In this document: positions 56,035-64,000 of the stretch, piece by piece | How the letters are laid out: every line of letters starts with the position of its first letter | Position numbering within the stretch: the stretch's first letter is position 1 | Source: Brachionus manjavacas | Taxonomy: Eukaryota; Rotifera; Eurotatoria; Ploima; Brachionidae | Assembly (NCBI GenBank): GCA_019054805.1 | Contig: JAHQIY010000022.1 | Coordinates: 806,001 to 870,000, forward strand | DNA length: 64,000 nt | Direction of reading: 5' to 3' | Notes under the pieces: generated by a model | What the model saw: the letters and a program-made list of their open reading frames with translations, nothing else | What the model was told of the DNA's origin: nothing | Database searches by the model: none | Position numbers and translations under genes: made by a program

Positions 56035-58560
56035 ATGCGATGTTAAGTCCGACCGGCTGGCCCCGGAGTAATGCTGAAATGCTTTTTCGCTCATCGAAAT
56101 TTCATTAAAGCGTTCGCAGGAATTGCTGGTCAACTTCACAAAACCACAGAAAGAGGTAAAAAGTTTGAGTGGAGCTAGGAATACCAATCAAGTTTTGAAG
56201 AGTTATTAACCATTTTAGATTGAAGTCCATTCCAGTAATCAAAGCGCTGGTGGAGTTTAGTAATTTAGTAAACGTTTAACTAAGGCGCAAAGAGGAAACT
56301 CAACCTGGAATACAACGGCTGGGTTATCAATTTTATAAACCACCCAGTAATTAACAAGAAGACGTAACGAGCGTATGAAGAAGAACATATTGTAGTTTGT
56401 GCTCCAATTAGTGGTGCCTCAGTCGATCCAGCTTTAACCCCAGTCATTCCAGCTGCTATCCCTGTTCCATCTTAAGTCCTAGTCCCAGTAATCAATGTGT
56501 ACCCGCAGGTAGTGGTTCAGCTCGACGTTGACAGCCTATTAAGACGCCTTACTTTCGGACATGGTTGCGCTCTGCACCCCTCGGCAATCGACCTCAGACC
56601 CCCTGTTCTAGCCCCAGTACAAACGCCATCTCCTGCCTCAGATGCAGAAGTAGAGAACCAAGATTACGTGGATGCTGCTGACGAATTGAAAAAAAAAAAA
56701 AAAATATTGTTATATGTTTTTCTAAGACCTATACTCGTTGAATTGTGGCAAAGTAGCATCCTCTCTACCCCAGCCCCTGATTCCGGTCCCTGCTCCTACT
56801 GTTTCTCCATATAAATTTGGATTTTTATTTTGTTTGGGAATTTTTTGGTTTCAATAAAACTATCTGAAAGAATCTAAATTCTTTTATTTTATATATTAAA
56901 ATGCTATTAAAATGGGAATAAATTGAAAAAAGCTGGAATTAGATAAAAATTTATTGTAGATGGCGAGACCTGTTTCAAGTTTTTAAGTTCGTAGTTTCAA
57001 GTTCGTAATTTTAGATGATGTTTACGTAGTAAAAGCTTTGGATAAATAAGTGGTCTAAAAAGACATAAAAAGAAAATGAATCAGAGATGGAAAAAAAATG
57101 ATTTAAGCTTAGTTGCAATCGAGCTTAAAGTCAATTTTGTAAAAGATTTTTTAAAACAAGCGGGATGTTATACCAATAATTTAAAGCGATTGTTAATAGA
57201 AATATTTTTATGGAAAAAGCATGCTCACAAAAGCATTTATAGTTATAGAAGGGTCTTGTGAAAAGCATACTTAATAAGAATTATGTTAAATATGCGATTT
57301 TTAAATTACTCTGAAGAAGGTATTGATGTTTTACTCAATTATTAATTTTGTAAACTTGGTTAAAAAATATTGGTGCAATATAATATGTGCCATCGCAAAA
57401 GATGTGTGCAATTTCCTTCAGCTATATTTTATTAATATTACCAAAAATAAAAAAGCGTTCAGTGTCATTTGACCCCCGAATCAAATTCAAGAATAAATCT
57501 TTTCTCTTCTTCGGTTTTACAATGAGTTAACATTTGGAAATTGAGTATAGAAATATCAGATAGACATAATCATTTTTTTGTATATTAAGATTTTGCAGCT
57601 TTCATGTTTTCTTAGAATCAATTGACTTACAGTTTCATACATAAGAAAGACTCTGCTTTTGCATTTGGGACAATTTTTATGGACGCTTCTTCTGATGAGA
57701 TAGCAAAATCAGTCATTTTACGACGAAATAAAAGTTTTGCAAGCTTTTAAGTATGTTGCTGTTCTACGTGATGACCTTCAAAGTTTAATGTGCAATAATT
57801 TCCACTAAAAGTGCAACCACTTTTTGACATTTAACTAATCAAGAACTGTTCATGTATCTCCATTTAATGGTTTTGCCATTTAAATTGATAGTATGAACAT
57901 TAGAACTATTATATATTATATATTTTTTAATCTGAAGGAGCCTTAGCTCGATACAGATATACAAATAAATAAATAAATAATTAGAACTATATAATATATT
58001 TGCTGTTATTAAAATTATAATAGGAATGTAAAATTTTCTTGTGATTCTGTAGACATGCTAATGTGGACGAGCTATTGTCGTTGTAGAAGAACCAAACTAT
58101 CATTGATTGCTTATGAAATCATGCTGAAAATAATCCATATGAGTTGATGTTTGGACGCATCATGCATGGTTTTGATCGTTGGCTTGATGAAGATAAAAAC
58201 CAAAAGTCAATTATAATATTAAGGAGAACAACCCAAATCAATAAACAATATGAAGTTGACTTTCTAGATGCAAAAGAAAACATCTCAAAATCAAAACGAG
58301 TTTCTATGAAGCAGGGTAAACTAGAACTTAGGTACAAGGGAATACCGTAATTACACGTACAAAAAAAAGGAAGCTACGTAATAGCGAATATCCAAGGTAT
58401 CCAAATGAAACAGTCTTATCTTTCATTAATAACAAACTAAAGATTGCTAAGAGCTCGTTGACTGATCATCACGAATATCCGGAGAGGAACAAAATAGAAA
58501 GATAAAACAAGACAGAGAATGAAGACTTTGCAAAACAGGAAGGATAGAAAAAGAATTGAA
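56035..58560 (+). mobile_element. Ty3/Gypsy-like retrotransposon remnants
   Basis: Plus-strand pieces with intervening stops: HRNFIKAFAGIAGQLHKTTE and RGKKFEWS (about 56090-56170), the stretch linking RT to RNase H in Ty3/Gypsy pol; a proline-rich stretch (56400-56650: TPVIPAAIPVPS, PVLAPVQTPSPASDAEVE); and, at 58119-58350, NNPYELMFGRIMHGFDRWLD and FLDAKENISKSKRVSMKQGK, which resemble the C-terminal part of a Gypsy integrase. No LTRs or intact frames seen. The segment 57076-57261 is open but unassigned. The first block is the most secure. Confidence 0.55.
57929..57980 (+). repeat. LINE family B 3' end, plus orientation
   Basis: AATCTGAAGGAGCCTTAGCT through the TACAAATAAATAAATAA tail is the reverse complement of 47815-47865 with one or two differences. 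Only the last 50 bp of the family are present. Confidence 0.65.
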
Positions 58561-60129
58561 TCTAAATGGAATGTTTAGACGAGGAGCATAGAAAAAATCC
58601 AACATAAATTTATTAATGAATCAAATAGTAATTTTAAAATCGAGCTCAAAGGAAAAAAAATCAAAGTTTAATAATTAATTGAGTATCGATCTTATGTCTT
58701 ATTCTTTTAATAAGATTAGCGGTAGCTAAACAAATATCAGAAAACTTGGGTTTTTTTCTGCAACAGATACAAGCCCATTGTTCTGAATTTCAAAAAGGTG
58801 AACATTGGACAAAATAAAGATTTTTCTTAAAGAATAGTCAATTTAATGTTGATGAATTGGAATTAAAATATCGATGAAATCAAATATGTAAATTCGAATA
58901 AGTAGACCTTTGAAGCATTTTATGATCAGACGCTATAAATCTTGAATCAATAACACTATGGTATCAGATGGTATAGTAACAGTTAACTTTTACCATTAAT
59001 TTTTAGTTTTAGATTTTTTTTTACTTCTTATCTAAAATCCCTAAGTAGTTAGACAAATAAAACTTAAGCTTTCACCTTATTCATTCCCTACTCCTTACGA
59101 TAATATAAATCGGCCCAGCGGCACCACATATCAGCTAATAGCTAATATCATTTGTTGTCAGATAATATGAGATTTTGAGATGTGACAAGTTAATTTCCGG
59201 TACTGTAAATCTAATGCTTTAAATAATCAGTTTTTGATTCTAATATTTTCATTTTCAAATTTAAATTCGAATGTTTTAAAGATTCAACTTGTTAATTAAA
59301 ATAAAACAATATTTGAGCATATTTTTCAAAATTTTTTTTATTCGAATATTCTGATTTTGTCAATCAAAAAGGTTGTAGTTAAATTATTTAGAACAATTTT
59401 TGTTTTAAAATATTTATTTTCATGGATGTGATGTTAAACTAAATTGAATGATAAAGGACTGAAAAAAAATGACTTGTATAATAACACTAAATTGAAATGA
59501 AATGGAGACACAATTTTACTTTAAAATTTATTTGTTTTCGCATGATGATTGTGATTTTTAAATAAAAAAAAATAACATTAGAAATTATTTTAAAATTAGA
59601 AAAACTTTAAAATTAATAAAAATCTAAAAATTGAGAAAAAGAATAACGTAATCCTAGAAGAAAGTGAAACCATGCATGAAATGATCAAGTTTTTTAGGGT
59701 TTTGTTTTTGTGTGTTTGAAGTCTAAGACGTTAAATGTGATGAAGATGATGAGAACGAGAAAAAAAATACACAATCAATTTTTGTTGCTGATAAATAGAT
59801 AAGTACTAAAATGTTGACTATTGAAGCGAGTGTCGTCGTCAGTGGTTTGGTCAATGATTTGGTGAGTTTGTGTGTGTGTGTGTTCTTGTGTCGTATTTAC
59901 ACAGCAACAACAAAAATGTGGATGATGATGATGATGATGATGATTCTAAACAAAAAATGTTAAGACCAAAAAGAAAAAGAAGATGAAAAAAAACAAATTT
60001 ATTGTTCTTCTAAAAATGTTCAAAAAGAGTAGAGTCCAGTAGAGTAGAGTAATTAGTAAAATCTGACAAAGAAAAAAACAGTTTTTTTCCACTTTGATCC
60101 GAAAGATAGAGAGAGGAGTAGGAGTCGAA
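58561..60129. other. intergenic and 3' region of the RRM gene
   Basis: AT-rich until about 59640, then the presumed 3' UTR of the RRM gene with a TG repeat (about 59868-59882) and a GAT repeat (59922-59943). No gene seen. Confidence 0.4.
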
Positions 60130-63100
60130 TTATCGGATCAAGTTGGCCAGAACGTCTTCGATTTGATAGAACGGTTGCTGTTGACCAAGAGCGTTGTTGA
60201 GCGATTGATGAGTGCTCATCGATTTGTCGTCGTTTTGATTGTAGGCCAATTTTTCATTTGTCAAGTCAAACGAATCCGATGGAAATAGAACGTAGCTGTT
60301 GAAAATGGACGAGACGAGAGCATTGGACTCGTCGGTCGGCTTGCTGGGAGAGAGCTGTTTGTTGTGTTGGCTGTGTTGGTTGTGTTGGCTGTGTGGGTTG
60401 TGTTGGCTGTGTGGGTTGTGTGGATTGGCAGTGGGTGTCGACGATGACGAACCACCACTATTCGATGCAGTGCTGCTGGCAGTGTTTGTGTTCGTGGCAT
60501 TGATGAAATTCAAGTTGGACGAGGAGGAGGAGGACGAGCTTGACGACGATCTGGACGAGCCGGACGCGGCCACCGAGGACGATATGGTCAAGTTGGCCAG
60601 TGCGTTGCTCAACAGACCTTGAGAGTTTGTGCACGTCAACTGCTGCTGTTGCTGCTGTTTCATGAGCAAGCCGTTCGGATAGTCGCCGAAGGCCAATGCC
60701 GAAGGCTGCATCACGCACTCTTTGTTCTCGGCGTACTGTTGACTGGCCAGCTGGTTGAGCGAGTAGTGAACATGGTGTCGATCGTTTAGGGCGAACGCGT
60801 CCAGGCTCACTGATGGCTGAGCTGGATTGGACGCCTCGGTCCATGGCAGTGTCGGCGCGGCGGCAAACAGCGGCTGATGGTACTGATGCGGATAGAAGGC
60901 CGCTAGATTGTGCGCTTGGTTGTGCGATTGTGGTGCTTGAGGTGGCAGCGGTGGTGGTGGTGGCGGTGCTGGCGCATACGACGCATACGACATTTGATTG
61001 AATTGAGATTGTGGCTGAGGTTGCGGCACGTGATAGCCACCGTTGCAGTACTGGTACATGTCAATGGGAGCTTGTGGTTGTTGTTGCTGCTGCTGTTGTT
61101 GTTGTTGTTGTTGAGTGTAGAAATTGTGCTGATAGTCGTAGTGTTGTTGATGATGAGCGGCTACTTGGGCTAGTTGAGCTGGAGCGGCTGGGTGTTGAGT
61201 CGACGGTGCTGCTATTCCTGCTGCTGCCGCCGAAATAGAAGGATGATGATGGTGATGATGATGCTGCTGCTGCTGCTGCATTTGACTAGACATTTGGCTT
61301 TGGTGGTGGTGAGTAGTCGGATTGTGTAGAGAATGATTTAGATGAGAAGACGGTGTGTCGAACGATTGACAATATTGAACATTGCTTGAATGAAAATGCT
61401 GAGTTGACTGCAGCTGAGGAATTTGAATTAGAGGCGTCGGTTGGCTTTGAGTTGACAGTGACATGGAGTTCAATTGAGCCGGAGTGAGCATTGGTCGCTG
61501 CTGCTGCTTTGCAATGCTAAATGCGCTTGACGACGACGACGACGCTTGACGCTGTGCCTGCATCATTGTCGTCGCTAAAGTCATCGCTTTTTGCTGCTGC
61601 TGTTGATGCTGTAAATGCTGCTGCTGTTGCTGCTGCTGTTGATGTTGATGTTGTAGCTGCTGTTGTTGTGTTCCAATAGGAGCTATTCCCTTGTCATTTG
61701 TCACAACATTGACAACACTATGTTCAATAGTGTGTTTGCTATCGGCTTCGTGCAAACTAAACGGCTCTTCGACTCCTTTGACTGCACTCTGCAAAACGGG
61801 CACCACATTCGCCACTCCTTGTGCACTCGGCTCCACTTCGCTCGCCACCGACTCCATTACACACTCGCCGCCATTTTTCTGACTCTTCGACTGACCGTTT
61901 AGCTGAGCTTGATGTTGTTGGCCATTGTGGTGAACATTGTGATGAGAAGACGAACTGGAGCGAACTATTTCGCTGAACGATATCTTGAACGTTTGTGTTG
62001 TGTTCGAGGAGCTATTTACATTTGTTTGTTTGTTCGAGGACGACGACGGACTTGTTGCTGTTGTTGCTGTTGTTGTTGCTGCGGCTGTTGAAGGTGTTGG
62101 TGTCGGTGTCGGTGTTGTTGGTGTTTTGTTGACCAAGCTGGCCCATGTGTTCGAAGGCGGTTGAGTGGTGGTGGTGGTAGTGGTGGTGGCGGCGTTGGTG
62201 TGTATGCTCGTGTTTGTGTTGATGGTGGCGTTGTCGGCTTTGCAAGGTCGTTCGAGAATTTTGATGGTGTTCTCTTGTTTTGTCTGATGCTGCTTGGGCT
62301 GCTGATACTTGGAGCTAGTCGACCATTGAACAGATATCTTGTAGCCTTTGTACTGAGTGCCTTTGAGCGCATTTAGTGCCTTTTCGGCCTCGCCATACGA
62401 GCCAAAGTGCACAAACGCGTACTGATTCCACATGATGGTGCATTCGAGCACTTGGCCGTACTGATTGAACAATTGCTTCATTTCTTCTTGGTCCATGTCG
62501 TCGGGAAAATTGGTCACGTAGAGTTTGGTGCGGCAACTGATGGTGGTGGCAGCGGCGGAGAGGTTTGAGGCGGCGGCGGCGGCACTCGTCGTCGCCATTT
62601 CGTCGTGTCGGCTCATCTCGTCGTCGTTCAAGTCGTCGCTGTACTCGTAGTTGTAGTCGCAGCAGTTGTCGTCCAGCGTGTCTTCGCTGCTGCGGCAATT
62701 GCTGGCCGTGGCACTGGTCGAGGTCGAGTGCGACTTGAATTTGCTTCGCGAGTACTGCACAAGCAGATTGGTGTTCGAGTTCAACAAGGGCTGGTTGTTG
62801 GTGGACTGGAGAGCGAGACGGGCGTCCAGCGGCGATTTGAAGTGAACAAACGCGTACGAGTCGTGCAGTATGAGACATTCGACAATGTCGCCGTACTGAA
62901 CGAATATGTCGCGAATTTGTTGGACTGTGCACGTCTCGGGAAAATTGCGTACGTGAACTATTTTGGGTATGTCGAAGGGCAGGTCGAACGGTGACGGCTC
63001 GTCGTGCTCGCCAATCTCGCTTAGTACCAGATTGAGGCTGTTGAGCAGTTGGTGCGTGTTTTGCAGGTGGCTTTGGCTCTTTTTGCTCGTGGCCAAGTGA

Positions 63101-63522
63101 ACGGTCAACTTGCGGCCGAATACCTTGAGGCCGTTGGCGTTTTTGAACGCGGCCAGCGACGATTTCACGCTAGTGAACAAAATGTACGCGTAGTAGTCTT
63201 TTTTGAGCGTGCACTCGACCACTTGGCCGTACTGGGCGAACAGCTCCTGGATTTGCCGCTGGCTGCACGAGAACGCAAAGTTGGTCACGTACAATTTGGT
63301 CGGTATGTAGGACTGGTTGGGCGCTTGGCTCACGGCCGTCTCCGCTGTCAGAGTGTGCGAGCAGGCGGACGACGACGACGATGACGACGACGAAGAAGAC
63401 GAAGAAGAGTTTGACGAAGACGACGACGGTGTTGGTTGCGGTGGTGGTGGTGGTGGTATTGCTGTTTGCATTTGTTGTGATCGTGGCGGCGATTTATGAT
63501 TATGACTAGTCTTCATAATCAT
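60130..63522 (-). CDS. three-RRM, Q/S-rich RNA-binding protein (RBM4/lark/RBM14 type)
   Basis: Single exon, 1130 aa. After a proline/serine-rich leader come three RRMs at about 76-144, 187-257 and 332-402: KLYVTNFAFS with YAYILF; IVHVRNFPE with YAFVHF; KLYVTNFPDD with YAFVHF. The short RNP1 and the pattern YGxVxECxxxxxYAxxxF are those of RBM4/lark and RBM14, but those have two RRMs and RBM4/lark a CCHC knuckle, which is absent here. The C-terminal two thirds are low-complexity: poly-Q, poly-H, Ser and Asn/Thr tracts, plus a 9-bp tandem repeat coding SQHN/PHSQHN (about 60355-60425). Such a tail suggests condensation into granules. Base composition is far richer in G+C than the rest of the window, so the complement has many spurious open frames. 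Role in RNA processing is inferred from domains. Confidence 0.85.
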   Translation of the reverse strand: MIMKTSHNHKSPPRSQQMQTAIPPPPPPQPTPSSSSSNSSSSSSSSSSSSSSACSHTLTAETAVSQAPNQSYIPTKLYVTNFAFSCSQRQIQELFAQYGQVVECTLKKDYYAYILFTSVKSSLAAFKNANGLKVFGRKLTVHLATSKKSQSHLQNTHQLLNSLNLVLSEIGEHDEPSPFDLPFDIPKIVHVRNFPETCTVQQIRDIFVQYGDIVECLILHDSYAFVHFKSPLDARLALQSTNNQPLLNSNTNLLVQYSRSKFKSHSTSTSATASNCRSSEDTLDDNCCDYNYEYSDDLNDDEMSRHDEMATTSAAAAASNLSAAATTISCRTKLYVTNFPDDMDQEEMKQLFNQYGQVLECTIMWNQYAFVHFGSYGEAEKALNALKGTQYKGYKISVQWSTSSKYQQPKQHQTKQENTIKILERPCKADNATINTNTSIHTNAATTTTTTTTQPPSNTWASLVNKTPTTPTPTPTPSTAAATTTATTATSPSSSSNKQTNVNSSSNTTQTFKISFSEIVRSSSSSHHNVHHNGQQHQAQLNGQSKSQKNGGECVMESVASEVEPSAQGVANVVPVLQSAVKGVEEPFSLHEADSKHTIEHSVVNVVTNDKGIAPIGTQQQQLQHQHQQQQQQQQHLQHQQQQQKAMTLATTMMQAQRQASSSSSSAFSIAKQQQRPMLTPAQLNSMSLSTQSQPTPLIQIPQLQSTQHFHSSNVQYCQSFDTPSSHLNHSLHNPTTHHHQSQMSSQMQQQQQHHHHHHHPSISAAAAGIAAPSTQHPAAPAQLAQVAAHHQQHYDYQHNFYTQQQQQQQQQQQQPQAPIDMYQYCNGGYHVPQPQPQSQFNQMSYASYAPAPPPPPPLPPQAPQSHNQAHNLAAFYPHQYHQPLFAAAPTLPWTEASNPAQPSVSLDAFALNDRHHVHYSLNQLASQQYAENKECVMQPSALAFGDYPNGLLMKQQQQQQLTCTNSQGLLSNALANLTISSSVAASGSSRSSSSSSSSSSSNLNFINATNTNTASSTASNSGGSSSSTPTANPHNPHSQHNPHSQHNQHSQHNKQLSPSKPTDESNALVSSIFNSYVLFPSDSFDLTNEKLAYNQNDDKSMSTHQSLNNALGQQQPFYQIEDVLANLIR

Positions 63523-64000
63523 GCTGTGTGCGGGTTCCTCTGATGCTCAATCGGCTAACCTTTTGTTTTAATCTGCTCGGTCTCTTTTTTTCGATTCTTT
63601 CTAGTGACGTTTTTATTTGTTTTTTGTCGCACTTTTCGGCTTATTTCACTCTCTCTCAGTATATGCTTGCTTTTTTGTTTTGGTTTTTTTTTTAGACAAC
63701 AAAAAAATTTTTCATTTCACTTTGTTTGACCTAAAAATAAAAAAGAATAGAAGAAATACATCAAAATTGTTGAATTAAGTAATGTAGAAATTTTTGTTGT
63801 GAAAAAAAATGAACGATGAAGTGGAGAACATGGAGATGGTGGTGGTGGTGGTGGTGATGACGATGATGATGATGATTATATTAGTTGAAAATGGTGGTGA
63901 CGGTGGGCATGGTGGTGGTCTAGCAAGGGTATGAATGCAAAAGCGTGGATTGCGAGCATAAATTAAATAGGCCTCACGCGTCCTCTTCTAACAGCACACT
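63523..64000. promoter_or_regulatory. upstream region of the RRM gene
   Basis: 5' flank of a minus-strand gene. Contains GGT and GAT trinucleotide runs (about 63836-63877) and pyrimidine-rich tracts. No second gene is visible before the window ends. Confidence 0.35.

Noticed and set aside
56497..56814. Independent proline-rich gene
   Set aside because: It sits between Ty3/Gypsy RT-like and integrase-like remnants and has a poly-A frameshift; better read as retrotransposon debris.
60299..63499. Many open frames on the plus strand and in other minus frames
   Set aside because: They overlap the RRM gene; G+C-rich, repeat-laden codons remove stops from the other frames. Products are monotonous (V/L/W or C runs).

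Overview
This is a eukaryotic, very AT-rich window (coding exons excepted) carrying spliced metazoan genes: introns are mostly 45-90 bp with GT-AG ends, genes are packed closely, and a dynein-assembly factor implies motile cilia. A small-genome invertebrate fits. My best guess is a monogonont rotifer, from the compact introns and the mix of retroelements, but nothing in the window proves this.

Recognised genes, with exon models worked out by reading frame and splice phase: an N-terminal piece of spastizin/ZFYVE26 (minus, 4090-5532); SLC30A6/ZnT6 (minus, 7600-9174) divergent from DNAAF2/kintoun (plus, 10063-12546); a head-to-tail minus-strand cluster PHB2 - LAMTOR4 - POLR3H - COQ6 (21710 down to 16857) with gaps of about 160-210 bp; a 901-aa, 11-exon coiled-coil protein (plus, 41929-47326); and a 1130-aa three-RRM protein of the RBM4/lark/RBM14 type (minus, 60130-63522) that is far richer in G+C than its surroundings. 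Orphan or uncertain genes lie at 31019-31463, 32697-33890, 40396-41252 and possibly 3246-3571 and 41687-41869.

Much of the rest is transposon debris. There is a MULE-like element with a 9-bp target duplication (496-1467), CR1-like LINE pieces with trinucleotide tails (16.1, 24-27, 34.1, 39.4 and 43.6-44.6 kb), a second LINE family with RT copies at 6.0 and 36.2 kb (the latter with an RTE LINE nested in it), a third LINE at 47.8-50.9 kb, a tRNA-derived SINE (14.3 and 35.0 kb), MITE-like foldback elements (15.7, 18.3, 23.7-27.5, 47.9, 52.1 kb) and Ty3/Gypsy remnants (56.0-58.6 kb).

Four structures stand out. The foldback element at 47910-48406 carries ACGT cores spaced at exactly 10 bp along both arms. 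A CR1-like LINE sits inside a related foldback element between about 104-bp direct repeats, which looks like an exceptionally long target-site duplication. A segment of about 3.98 kb (LINE plus SWIM-type MULE remnant) is tandemly duplicated to 56034, and the foldback spacer is inverted between the two copies. The four-gene minus-strand cluster could be an operon. No RNA gene other than the tRNA-like SINE head was found.
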